From positions 62,001-126,000 of the forward strand of contig NZ_CP069157.1 in NCBI RefSeq assembly GCF_019243775.1: 64,000 nt of DNA, given 5' to 3'. The notes beneath the pieces were generated by a model. The model searched no databases and was not told where the DNA came from. It was given only the letters and a program-made list of their open reading frames with translations. Shown piece after piece: positions 10,520-18,076 of this stretch. Position numbers and translations under genes: made by a program. The stretch's first letter is position 1. Every line of letters starts with the position of its first letter. Origin of the DNA: Morganella morganii (GTDB taxonomy: Bacteria; Pseudomonadota; Gammaproteobacteria; Enterobacterales; Enterobacteriaceae).

Positions 10520-10879
10520 TCAGTGTTCCGGTGGCCGGGTCTCCGGCTCCGTATTTACACCGGCGTCGGTACTGCGGGGGATAACGTTATCATCATCCGG
10601 CAGGTGCTGGCGGGTAAAGAACAGCAGACTGTCTTCTATAAAGTAGTAAGGGGAGACGCCGAAGACCTGGGAGATCCTCAGAATAATTTCCAGTGAAATT
10701 TTTGTGCTGCCGATTTCGTAACGGGAGATTTGCTGTTGTGATACACCAATCAGATTGCCCAGTTCTGTTGATGTGACTCCGGTGATCCTGCGCATTTTGC
10801 GGATTTGCCCGCCGATAAGCTTGTACATCTCATTAATGCTGGTGTTCAGGTTATTATCTGTTTTATTACTCATTATCAT
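10520..10879 (-). CDS. Small XRE-family regulator, MrpJ-like
   Basis: A 119-residue protein with one XRE helix-turn-helix (TSTELGNLIGVSQQQISRYE). The SQQQISRYE recognition segment with the ISLEIILRISQVFGVSPYYF helix resembles the MrpJ family, which in Proteus and relatives sits at fimbrial operons and represses motility. No fimbrial operon is nearby. The acidic C-terminal tail (DDDNVIP... ETRPPEH) is variable. An ATG at 10873 is an alternative start. Function is inferred from family resemblance. Confidence 0.75.
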   Translation of the reverse strand: MIMSNKTDNNLNTSINEMYKLIGGQIRKMRRITGVTSTELGNLIGVSQQQISRYEIGSTKISLEIILRISQVFGVSPYYFIEDSLLFFTRQHLPDDDNVIPRSTDAGVNTEPETRPPEH

Positions 10880-10927
10880 CTGTCAGTCTGGTTAAACAAT
10901 AATATATTAATGTTTGTCAAATTAAAC

Positions 10928-11170
10928 TTATTCTTCATCACAACCCATTTCATCAAAAAAATAACTAACACTAATATTCAGGACGTCTGCAAGCATTAAC
11001 AGTTTATCCAGAGGAATTAAGCTTGCTCCCGTTTCATAACGGGATAACTGCTGTTGTGAGATATTAATTTTTATTGAAAGCTCTTTACCTGTCAGACAGT
11101 TTTTCAGTCGCTGACATTTTATTTTGCCGCCAATAAACATTGCCAACTCATATTTATCATATATTGTCAT
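10928..11170 (-). CDS. Small XRE-family regulator, MrpJ-like (second copy)
   Basis: An 80-residue protein, nearly all one XRE domain: LTGKELSIKINISQQQLSRYE then IPLDKLLMLADVLNISVSYFF. The LTGKEL/SQQQLSRYE pattern is even closer to MrpJ than that of its neighbour. It lies directly upstream of the other XRE gene on the same strand with a 48-bp gap, so the two may be cotranscribed. The DNA is AT-rich compared with the surrounding genes, suggesting transfer. Confidence 0.75.
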   Translation of the reverse strand: MTIYDKYELAMFIGGKIKCQRLKNCLTGKELSIKINISQQQLSRYETGASLIPLDKLLMLADVLNISVSYFFDEMGCDEE

Positions 11171-11884
11171 AAATTATGAAGATAAACGGTTGTCATTAAT
11201 AATGTTAAAATTTAACTTGACGTATTTATTTCCTCAAATAGTTTCTTTAAAAAGTATAATCGATACCCTTTTAATATGTAATAGATACAAAAAAGCAACA
11301 AATAATAAACAATAAAGACGAGAATACTACGTATTAACACTATAACCTCAGCGATTTCATGTTGTTACAAAGAATACCCGGTTTTTAACATCTTACATGA
11401 ATGATGAGTAAGCGGAATATTCTGATATTTAGTCGGGATTATACCTAATATAAAGATATTGATGCTGATTTTGAGTTCAAAATGGGTGATTTAACTACCT
11501 TTTCATGCTTTAGCGGAATGACAGACAACCCGGAAGTGTGATTGTTGTCTTACAATATGGCTGAAGATAGTTTGTTAAATTCTCTGAGGGTATTATGAGA
11601 AAATACAAAGGTTAAAATATCTGAATATTTCCATAAAATACATAAAATCAGGCGATAATATTTGTCAGTAATTGTATTGATATGTGTTATTTTGTTTACT
11701 TATAAAATAAGTAATATTGGCGGAAATCTATTCCTTCATTAAATAAAAAATCCAGGTTGATTGTAATTTCACTATATAATGAAATATACAGCATTGTTTT
11801 TTCTTTTAATTCACAGGTTTAGTTATAAGTGATGGTTGTAAAAAACAACAATTACGTGTATTTTTTGCTGTCGTCAGGTGATGA
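11171..11884. other. AT-rich 0.7-kb gap without a gene
   Basis: No supported coding region on either strand. A 63-codon plus-strand frame at 11124-11315 overlaps the XRE gene start and looks accidental. The stretch is strikingly AT-rich with many short A and T runs, as expected for a silenced regulatory region between the XRE gene and the efflux gene. No clear terminator or RNA gene was seen. Confidence 0.5.
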
Positions 11885-13081
11885 GTGAAATTTAACGGTA
11901 TGCGGAATTTATTGCTTTTATTGTTAGTTATCGTGTTATTGGGACCATTGGGTATTGATCTTTATTTACCGGCTATTCCGGCAATTGCAAAAGGCCTGGG
12001 CAGCAGTGAGTCATTGATTCAGTCAACTATCTCGTTGTTTATTCTTGTATTAGGCGCAGGTCAGCTGATTTCCGGTCACCTGGTGGATAAATTCGGCCGC
12101 AGACCGATGGCGATGGTGGGCATGGTATTGTATATCGCCGGTTCCCTGACTGCTGCCTTTGCGGTGACTCCGGGGATGTTTATCGCTTCCCGGTTAATTC
12201 AGGGAGCGGGTGTCTGCTGTACCTCAGTGGTTGCTTTTACCTGTGTCCGCGATTGCTTTAACGGCAACGAAGCGGCACGTGCTTTCGGCTTTTTAAACGG
12301 GACATTAAATATTGTTCCGGCGCTGGCGCCGCTGCTGGGCGGTATTATGGCGGAATATTACGGTTGGCGGCTGCCTTTTGGCTTCCTGGCGCTGTATGCT
12401 TTTATTCTGCTGATTCTGACGGCTAAATATCTGCCGGAAACCCGGCCGGAAAGCAGTGCTCAGCATAAAGAGAACCCGCTGAAGAGCCTCGTTTCTGTGT
12501 TGTTCAGCAAGCGGTTTTTGATCTTTTCCCTGGTGAATGCCGGGACAATGGGAATGGTATTAACGTATGTTTCCCTGGCTCCGGCGGTACTGATGGGCGA
12601 CGCGGCACTCAGCCCGTTACAGTTTTCGGTTGTGTTCGGCGCTAACGGATTTTGGATTATGGGGATCAGTATGATCGCCAACCGGGTGATCCGCAGAGCC
12701 GGACGGCCTGTTTGTCTGGTTTCCGGTGGTGTACTGATGGTGTTGGGGTGCATTGCGCTGGCACTGAGCCCGGTACTGTTCTCCGCACAAATACAGAATC
12801 ACTGGCTGATCTATATGCTGCCGGTGGCCGCAGCCTGTGCCGGGCTGGCCTTTATTATGGGACCGGCAACCAGCTATGCCCTGGAGCCTTATTCTGATAA
12901 CGCCGGTGTTGCCTCTGCACTGGTGGGGTTTATGCAGATGGCGGGCGGCGCAGTGCTGACGTTGGTTGCTATCGCATCACCCTTACCGCCGAAAACTGCA
13001 CTGGCCGTCACTATGCTGTGCGGCGCCCTGCTGGCATGGAATGCGTACCGGGTGAGTAAAAAGGAACAGCGGCAGGCGTGA
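11885..13081 (+). CDS. Bcr/CflA-family drug efflux transporter (MFS)
   Basis: A 398-residue inner-membrane protein with about 12 hydrophobic helices. The N-terminal GPLGIDLYLPAIPAIAK segment and the loop motif GHLVDKFGRRPMAMVG are typical of the 12-helix drug:proton antiporters of the Bcr/CflA group (bicyclomycin, chloramphenicol and others). The start is a GTG at 11885 after AGGTGA. It is absent from this position in E. coli, so it is an accessory insertion. The substrate cannot be told. Confidence 0.88.
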   Translation: MKFNGMRNLLLLLLVIVLLGPLGIDLYLPAIPAIAKGLGSSESLIQSTISLFILVLGAGQLISGHLVDKFGRRPMAMVGMVLYIAGSLTAAFAVTPGMFIASRLIQGAGVCCTSVVAFTCVRDCFNGNEAARAFGFLNGTLNIVPALAPLLGGIMAEYYGWRLPFGFLALYAFILLILTAKYLPETRPESSAQHKENPLKSLVSVLFSKRFLIFSLVNAGTMGMVLTYVSLAPAVLMGDAALSPLQFSVVFGANGFWIMGISMIANRVIRRAGRPVCLVSGGVLMVLGCIALALSPVLFSAQIQNHWLIYMLPVAAACAGLAFIMGPATSYALEPYSDNAGVASALVGFMQMAGGAVLTLVAIASPLPPKTALAVTMLCGALLAWNAYRVSKKEQRQA

Positions 13082-13086
13082 TGCAG

Positions 13087-13132
13087 AAAGCGGAGATATC
13101 ATACCTCTGTGATATACTCCGCCTTTGTTTTT
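13087..13132 (+). terminator. Terminator of the efflux gene
   Basis: AAAGCGGAG pairs with CTCCGCCTTT around an ATATCA/TGATAT inner stem with one bulge, followed by GTTTTT. It begins 6 bp after the stop. Confidence 0.8.
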
Positions 13133-13167
13133 CTTTCTGACTGATGTACTGAGATCCCGGATACACC

Positions 13168-13290
13168 ATGCACCAAAACACACCAACAGAAAAAACCACT
13201 GAAAACCAGCAGTTACGCACTACTGGCGGCTATAAGAACCTTAACCGTTTCTCCGTTGCGCCCATGCTGGATGGGATTTACTGCTCATAA
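13168..13290 (+). pseudogene. dusA 5' remnant at attL
   Basis: The original first codons of host dusA, cut off by prophage insertion. It encodes the same N-terminus as intact dusA for 35 codons, then runs into phage sequence (DGIYCS) and stops at 13288-13290. It still has the native host upstream region. Compared with the copy at 55443, the part before the core differs at three bases, all synonymous. Confidence 0.93.
13225..13256. repeat. attL core
   Basis: 32 bases identical to 55500-55531, the longest shared block where host-derived and phage-derived dusA ends must have recombined. Bases either side differ between the copies (13221 and 13257 are the nearest mismatches), so crossover occurred inside this block. 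Confidence 0.85.
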
Positions 13291-13313
13291 ATATCAATAA
13301 GATATGGATTTGT

Positions 13314-13332
13314 GGGGTGCTATTGGTGTGCT
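13314..13332. promoter_or_regulatory. Candidate integrase arm-type sites, left arm
   Basis: GGGGTGCT (13314-13321) and GGTGTGCT (13325-13332) lie close together. The same octamer pattern occurs twice on the right arm (55391-55410). Paired short repeats on both sides of the core are expected for tyrosine integrase arm binding. Inference from repetition only. Confidence 0.4.
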
Positions 13333-13466
13333 ATGTTTTAATGTAAGCTTCTATGTTTAACTTGACATAATGGATGAATAGCGTCTACTATTACATAAAC
13401 TCATCTACCACGTGTAGAAAGAGCGTACGAACCCGGTGCATAGTAATATGTATCGGGTTCAGCTTT

Positions 13467-13937
13467 TTAAGATGTTGCTCGTTCCATGCTGTTTCTCAGA
13501 GACCTTTCTTTGCTGCTATAAGTTACAGTGTATGCAGTCTTAAGGAGCCAATAGTCTCTACGTTCTGAGAGGATCACAACATACTTTGCGGATTCGTGCC
13601 AAATAACCACTTCTCTAGTGCTTTTTCTTGCTTCTTCCCAACAATGCACATCACAGTGTTGATGATTTTGGATCATCCATGAGATCCATTTAATCCTTTT
13701 GCATCGTTCTAAATCAGGGATTCTATCTTGTTCTTGTCTATTATCAGAACCTTCCGATGTTAGATGCCAAAAACCGAATTCTTTATTTTTATATTCAGGT
13801 GAATATCTTGGCCTTACAGGTAATCCTCTAAATGTTATTCCAGAATTTAGGATATCTTCTTCAAAGTGACTATAAACAGATTCAATAAAATTAGAGAAAT
13901 CGCCTTGAAACTCAATTAAATCTGGTAGATAGTCCAT
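13467..13937 (-). CDS. Putative BECR-fold (barnase/RelE-like) nuclease, cargo gene
   Basis: A 156-residue protein. The layout KEFGFWHLTSEGSDN, then RIPDLERCKRIKWISWMI, then KYVVILSERRDYWLLKTAYTV resembles phage-encoded nucleases of the barnase-EndoU-colicin-RelE superfamily, which have His, Arg and late Thr/Ser active-site residues. This assignment is from memory of family patterns and is tentative. Its ATG overlaps the stop of the upstream DUF3800 gene (TAATG), so the two are translationally coupled. It lies at the far left of the prophage, a usual cargo site, and is AT-rich. Confidence 0.6.
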   Translation of the reverse strand: MDYLPDLIEFQGDFSNFIESVYSHFEEDILNSGITFRGLPVRPRYSPEYKNKEFGFWHLTSEGSDNRQEQDRIPDLERCKRIKWISWMIQNHQHCDVHCWEEARKSTREVVIWHESAKYVVILSERRDYWLLKTAYTVTYSSKERSLRNSMERATS

Positions 13938-14638
13938 TATCTAGGCTCCCAAACAAATACATTAAACTTACGTTCAGTAGGTAATGTACTACGAAGAAGT
14001 TCTTTATTTGTATGATGTTTAATGCGATTTATTAATTTAATTTTCCCTTCATTTTGATGGAGGCCTCGATGTATATAACCAATTGCTCCAATGAACAAAT
14101 CTGTTAATTGCAATATTTCTAGTTCATTAGACCTGACATGTTGTATTCTTTCTATTGACTCATGATTGTAATCATATTGATTGTTGTGCAGTATATTTTT
14201 TAATGATTCAATTTTTTCGATGCCAAGAGTATCTTTAATGTCTAAATATATTCGATATTTATGGTTACTTTCAATAATGTTTTTCAATACATAAAAAAAC
14301 ATTTTATAGTAAAATGTATTATGGTCTTGATTAAATCTTTGATGATCTAAATTTGATTTGTTAGGAACAACTACACACCTAAATCTTAATGCAGGATTTC
14401 CAAAAAAATAATCAACTAAGGCGAGATAAAAATCAATTTTTGAATTGGATACTTTAGTCCATTTTATTTCAAAAAATGGATTTAAGTTGAACTTGACCTT
14501 TAACTGACGAATATCTCGCCCTATCTTTTTTGTTACTGTGTCTGGACACCAAGTAGCGCCAAGTACCATTGCTGTTTGATGATCATTCAAGAGATGACAG
14601 GATTCATCACAATAAACATTAAATGCTCTGGTGTCCAA
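13937..14638 (-). CDS. DUF3800-family protein, cargo gene
   Basis: A 233-residue protein with the DUF3800 hallmark near the start (NVYCDESCHLL), a middle FEIKWTKVSNSKIDFYLALVD segment and a later YLDIKDTLG, as expected for this predicted RNase H-like fold with Asp/Glu catalytic residues. The start is a rare TTG at 14638, chosen because GGAG lies six bases before it; there is no in-frame ATG nearby. Its stop overlaps the ATG of the putative nuclease gene. DUF3800 genes are common in phages and mobile elements; the biochemical role is not established. Confidence 0.75.
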   Translation of the reverse strand: MDTRAFNVYCDESCHLLNDHQTAMVLGATWCPDTVTKKIGRDIRQLKVKFNLNPFFEIKWTKVSNSKIDFYLALVDYFFGNPALRFRCVVVPNKSNLDHQRFNQDHNTFYYKMFFYVLKNIIESNHKYRIYLDIKDTLGIEKIESLKNILHNNQYDYNHESIERIQHVRSNELEILQLTDLFIGAIGYIHRGLHQNEGKIKLINRIKHHTNKELLRSTLPTERKFNVFVWEPR

Positions 14639-14742
14639 AGTATGCTCCAAAAAAGATTAATATTTTCGTAGTATACTATAAAATCTAATCTCAGGATGAA
14701 CTGTGAAAAAATACAGTGGTTTTGTGGGGGAAGCAACCCCAG

Positions 14743-14994
14743 TCAAGTAAGTTTCTGTAATTCATTTTTGGCCTTGGCTCTCTCTGATTCAATCCATTCT
14801 GCCAGGTCGCTAATGTGTACCATCCGGATCGATTTCTGGCTGGTGGTGTCCCGGTAAACCGGAAATGGCAGCTCGCCTAAATTCGCTTTTTTATCTGCGT
14901 ATGACTCGGTCATATTCAGAAATTTCTTTGCAACTACTGCCAGCGGGATCTGAGATGTTTCAAACTCCGCCATTAACAGAAATACGGTATTCAT
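14743..14994 (-). CDS. PrtN-type pyocin activator family protein
   Basis: An 83-residue protein of the PyocinActivator family, starting MNTVFLLMAEFETSQIPL and continuing with AVVAKKFLNMTESYADKKA and LGELPFPVYRD. In Pseudomonas PrtN activates pyocin genes; the many small homologues in enterobacterial prophages lie near the integrase end and may act as activators or directionality factors. The ATG at 14994 has GGAGAG before it. It ends the leftward early operon before the cargo pair. Confidence 0.82.
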   Translation of the reverse strand: MNTVFLLMAEFETSQIPLAVVAKKFLNMTESYADKKANLGELPFPVYRDTTSQKSIRMVHISDLAEWIESERAKAKNELQKLT

Positions 14995-15010
14995 AATCTT
15001 CTCTCCACAC

Positions 15011-15025
15011 ATCGCCGTATACGAT
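15011..15025 (-). promoter_or_regulatory. Intercistronic hairpin with TATACGG loop
   Basis: On the minus strand ATCG-TATACGG-CGAT straddles the TAA of the upstream gene and is followed by TGTGTGGAGAGA and the prtN-like ATG. It belongs to a family of similar elements at 17705-17720, 21239-21265, 24817-24835 and 26663-26678. Confidence 0.55.
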
Positions 15026-15450
15026 TAGAGGTTTTTAGGTCTAACCCACATACAGATCGGGCCGTCTTCATTGCCTGCTATCCAGACGATAAACCATCCA
15101 TCACCATCGGGTTTTGTTGGTTCCCACGCTGAAACATTGGTATCACCTTCTTCAAAGTAGCTGAACCACACCGGGTGGAAGTTATCAATGTCGTCACGAC
15201 AATACACCGCCAGGCATTCAAGATTGTTTTCATCGCACCACTGCTCTATTTCCTGATTCGATTCCAAACAAGGAACATTCGGATGAACCCAGTAACCATC
15301 AGGATCACGTCCTGGTTTTATGTATGAAATAGTTTTTTGTTGTTTACCAGAAGTTAGCATTTCAAACCGCGCCATAAACTGGTGATATGCCTGCGGTGGT
15401 GTCAGTGGCTGGATGATGATGTCATCATGCGGCGGAGCTGAATCCAGCAT
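15025..15450 (-). CDS. Phage protein of unknown function
   Basis: 141 residues, acidic and tryptophan-rich, with a Gly-Asp-Gly-Trp stretch (PDGDGWFIVWIAGNEDGP) near the end. No family recognised with confidence. It follows the HD-domain gene by three bases and so belongs to the same operon. By position it corresponds to YfdS in the E. coli CPS-53 yfdPQRST cluster, but sequence similarity cannot be judged here. Confidence 0.65.
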   Translation of the reverse strand: MLDSAPPHDDIIIQPLTPPQAYHQFMARFEMLTSGKQQKTISYIKPGRDPDGYWVHPNVPCLESNQEIEQWCDENNLECLAVYCRDDIDNFHPVWFSYFEEGDTNVSAWEPTKPDGDGWFIVWIAGNEDGPICMWVRPKNL

Positions 15451-15453
15451 CGG

Positions 15454-15867
15454 TCAGTGGCTGCAGGGGTCTATTTCAAAGTCCCGCTTTTCGGTCGCCA
15501 GCATGACCAGATCTGCATAGTGAACATCAACTGTCATTACCGGCGGCAGTCCGAACTTCTCACGGATAACCGCTTCAATGCGTTTTTCCACGGCCTTGTA
15601 ATCCGGAAGCATGGCTTTCAGCGGCGAGGCTATATCACCCATGTATGCTTCGGTGGCATCATGCAGCAGGGCTTCCAGTGCATATTCCGGCGGTACAATC
15701 TGGCTGATATATACAGAGTGCTGAGCCACGGAATAGAAACTCTCCAGTTGCCCGGCAAAGCGGCATTCATTCGACAGGCCACGCGCGATATCTTCGATAC
15801 AGATCTGATCCGGAGTGATATTGGTGAAATCAATATGTTTTCCGGTACTGGTTGCTATATATGACAT
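15454..15867 (-). CDS. HD-domain phosphohydrolase, YfdR-like
   Basis: 137 residues with an HD-domain metal site: QHSVYISQIV, then LLHDATEAYMGDIASPLK, and a late Asp in HYADLVMLATEKRDF. The closest relatives are YfbR-type 5'-nucleotidases and phage YfdR. YfdR of E. coli prophage CPS-53 has been reported to bind DnaA. The start at 15867 sits directly after TTGTGTGGAGAGATAA, a leader shared with other genes of this phage. Confidence 0.85.
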   Translation of the reverse strand: MSYIATSTGKHIDFTNITPDQICIEDIARGLSNECRFAGQLESFYSVAQHSVYISQIVPPEYALEALLHDATEAYMGDIASPLKAMLPDYKAVEKRIEAVIREKFGLPPVMTVDVHYADLVMLATEKRDFEIDPCSH

Positions 15868-15909
15868 TTATCTCTCCACACAATTTAGGTAATAAAAAGC
15901 CATTATTTT

Positions 15910-16137
15910 TTAGTGTATATTTCTTTTTGTCAGAGTATCTTGTGCGGCTTTTGTTATTGCATTCGTTGTTGCTTCTTTGCCGGAAATATATTCACTAACT
16001 CTTTCTAAGAAATATTTAGTAAGAGGTTGTTCTTCATTAATATTAAGTTCATTCTGTACATCAACGTTAATAGTGGGTGGGGGGCCTAATGCCACAGTAA
16101 TAATCATTTTAACGCTTTGTTTTTTTTGTTCAGGCAT
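15910..16137 (-). CDS. Small phage protein of unknown function
   Basis: 75 residues, no recognised domain: a basic start (MPEQKKQSVK), a short hydrophobic strand (MIITVALGPPP) and an amphipathic C-terminus. GAGG lies five bases before the ATG. It is in the middle of the yfdQ-yfdR-like operon. Confidence 0.6.
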   Translation of the reverse strand: MPEQKKQSVKMIITVALGPPPTINVDVQNELNINEEQPLTKYFLERVSEYISGKEATTNAITKAAQDTLTKRNIH

Positions 16138-16235
16138 GGGGGCCTCTTTGTAATAAAGATTCTATATTTTATTAAACTAACTTATTCTCTGGTGTTGGCA
16201 GTAGAAATGCCGCCGGTTAAAGCGGCATAAAATAA

Positions 16236-17063
16236 TTAAGCTTTGAATTTACCGATATAGGTTTGAATTTCGGTTTCTTCGAATTTATCAGCCAGCAGAT
16301 CACGGAATTCCTGGGCGATTTGTTCTTCCAGTTTTTCCAACTGAACAATACGCAGTACCAGCACAGGTACATCACCACCGGTCAGAACGCTGTAACGCAG
16401 TTTGATAGCACGTTCAGACAGTTCATCGTATGGTGTGCAGGTAAACTGAAATACAGCAGGCATGATGTCACGGCTTTTTGCTTCCACGCTTTCCATTACG
16501 GAACGGCTGGCGCCAAAATCACGGTCTTCATGATCTGCGGAGCGGCTTGCTTCAATCGTGATTTTGCGTACGGCATTGATTGCTTGTTTAATATCGATGA
16601 CATTACCTTCTGCATCAAACGCCATCAGGTTATCGCGCCAGTCTTCCAGCCATTCTGCCAGTTCTTTTTGACCCTGACGGCGACCGTTAACATTCAGCAG
16701 TGATGCAAAAGGCGCAGTCTTTTTCAGTGATACAGTGGCTGTATTATCAGCATGCCCGGGTTCACCGATGGTCCCGATATTGAAGATGGTTTTTGCGGCC
16801 ATTTCATCAGCATCAATAAAACAGCTGACACCTTCCTCAATACCGTGTTGCAGGGAATATTTCACAAAATCAGCGATACTGGTTGTATCCATCGCACCAC
16901 GGAAGCGGTAGCGGCCTTCCTGCAATTGTTCCAGGCTTTTAACATTGAAATCACTCGGTAAAACCACAGCAGGGCAGAGGGATTTATTTACAGCATCCAG
17001 ACTTAATGAAGCAACAGCCATATTCTGAATCTGAGAAATAGCAGTTCCGTCTAAATTAGACAT
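16236..17063 (-). CDS. DUF2303 (YfdQ-like) protein
   Basis: 275-residue protein of the DUF2303 family found in early operons of enterobacterial prophages. Typical segments are FRGAMDTTSIADFVKYS, CFIDADEMAAKTIFN and the C-terminal FEETEIQTYIGKF. AGGAG is spaced correctly before the ATG. Function unknown; order with the neighbours matches yfdP-yfdQ-yfdR of prophage CPS-53. Confidence 0.85.
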   Translation of the reverse strand: MSNLDGTAISQIQNMAVASLSLDAVNKSLCPAVVLPSDFNVKSLEQLQEGRYRFRGAMDTTSIADFVKYSLQHGIEEGVSCFIDADEMAAKTIFNIGTIGEPGHADNTATVSLKKTAPFASLLNVNGRRQGQKELAEWLEDWRDNLMAFDAEGNVIDIKQAINAVRKITIEASRSADHEDRDFGASRSVMESVEAKSRDIMPAVFQFTCTPYDELSERAIKLRYSVLTGGDVPVLVLRIVQLEKLEEQIAQEFRDLLADKFEETEIQTYIGKFKA

Positions 17064-17128
17064 AAAAAGACTCCTGTTTAATTAAAAACATAAAAAGTAA
17101 ATGGAATGGTTTATTTAAAAAAAGGAAA

Positions 17129-17491
17129 TTACTTAACGGCTTTTAATTTCCCGTCGACACTTCCGTCAATACCAAATAATTGCCCCTGGTCTTCCGGCAG
17201 AATAGTCAGTTTCCCGCCTTTACCAACCCACATCGGTGTTTCGGTTGTATCCTCTTCCGATTTTTTACCGCGCTTAGTCGGGGTAATCATTTTCAGTTTG
17301 TGAGATATTTTCACACGGTCTTCATCTGACTGAGTGAATTTAAAAATCACATGTACTTCACCGGTACCGCCGTTCTTATTGGTACCGAAAGCGACTTCGT
17401 TCAGTGCAGCAGAAAGTTTGTTTTCAAACACACCGGCGTCTAACTCGGAGAGAAAGTCCGGTACACTGGTCATGCGGTTATTCTCGCTCAT
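17129..17491 (-). CDS. YfdP-like early phage protein
   Basis: 120 residues with no enzymatic motif. It lies directly upstream of the DUF2303 gene, the position of yfdP in E. coli CPS-53. The internal stretch GGTGEVHVIFKFTQSDEDRVK looks like a beta-sheet core; a Lys/Glu-rich loop follows. AAGGAAAAACGCA precedes the ATG. Confidence 0.7.
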   Translation of the reverse strand: MSENNRMTSVPDFLSELDAGVFENKLSAALNEVAFGTNKNGGTGEVHVIFKFTQSDEDRVKISHKLKMITPTKRGKKSEEDTTETPMWVGKGGKLTILPEDQGQLFGIDGSVDGKLKAVK

Positions 17492-17525
17492 TGCGTTTTT
17501 CCTTTTGTTGTCTCTTCACACAAAG

Positions 17526-17589
17526 ATAAGTCCACCAGCGGCAAGGCAAGGTATCTATCCGGCAGGACGATTTACGCCGGTGGACTTAT
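17526..17589. repeat. Inverted repeat in the early-operon leader
   Basis: ATAAGTCCACC (17526-17536) and GGTGGACTTAT (17579-17589) are perfectly complementary with a 42-base loop. It lies upstream of the yfdP-like gene (minus strand), next to a GTGTGAAGAGA leader. It could be a transcript-stability or antitermination structure. Confidence 0.5.
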
Positions 17590-17704
17590 GTTTGTAAAAA
17601 AATGGCGGCCGGCTGGTGGACTGCACCGTGGTATGCACGGCCGCTAATGGTATTGCATGGTTATTGTTGTGGGGTCGTTTACTCTTCACACAGTTATTCA
17701 GATA

Positions 17705-17720
17705 CGCAGCCGTTACTGCG
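17705..17720 (-). promoter_or_regulatory. Intercistronic hairpin, vestigial leader element
   Basis: Minus-strand CGCAG-TAACGG-CTGCG straddles the stop codon of the 70-residue gene and is followed by GTGTGAAGAGTAAACG, but here only a four-codon frame follows the leader. It looks like a leader element that has lost its gene. Confidence 0.45.
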
Positions 17721-17925
17721 GTTGCACTGTTAAAGCACAGCGGTCTTCCCACTTTGCGATATCTTCATCATAACGAGCCAGAGCACGCTCGTGATCACGG
17801 ATTGCTCTTTCGCGTTCTGTACGGAGTGATTGCAGTTTGTGAAGCGCCTGGGCTTTTTCGGTGATCCACGCGGCAACATCGTCTGCTGACATATTGTTAG
17901 TGGTGATGATTGGTTCGGTTTGCAT
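17713..17925 (-). CDS. Small coiled-coil early phage protein
   Basis: 70 residues, rich in Ala, Arg and Glu with a predicted coiled coil (LHKLQSLRTERERAIRDHER). GAGGATAACC before the ATG at 17925 supports the start. First gene of the leftward early operon, directly downstream of operator-like repeats. Function unknown. Confidence 0.65.
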   Translation of the reverse strand: MQTEPIITTNNMSADDVAAWITEKAQALHKLQSLRTERERAIRDHERALARYDEDIAKWEDRCALTVQPQ

Positions 17926-17946
17926 TTGGTTATCCTCGTGGTATCC

Positions 17947-18018
17947 ACAACTTTTAAAAATATTAGTAACACCGTTAAGTTGTAATGTAAGTTGTCGTAG
18001 TTATGTTGTCAACAACTT
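17947..18018. promoter_or_regulatory. Candidate left operator region (OL)
   Basis: Five copies of an ACAACTT/AAGTTGT-like half-site occur in 72 bp (17947, 17977, 17989, 18003, 18012) between the divergent 70-residue gene and the BRCT gene. The same half-sites recur in the cI-cro gap. This fits repressor binding at the early leftward promoter. Confidence 0.6.
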
Positions 18019-18076
18019 TTTGTGGTTTGATTTATTTTGACTGAAGGTAAAGGATATAAAAAAAGATGGAGGATCC

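Noticed and set aside
11124-11315. 63-codon plus-strand frame in the AT-rich gap
   Set aside because: Starts within the XRE gene on the other strand and is composed of AT-rich codons typical of chance frames.
17555-17752. 65-codon minus-strand frame in the early leader
   Set aside because: It overlaps hairpins and the 70-residue gene and lacks a ribosome-binding site; the sequence is better explained as leader RNA structure.
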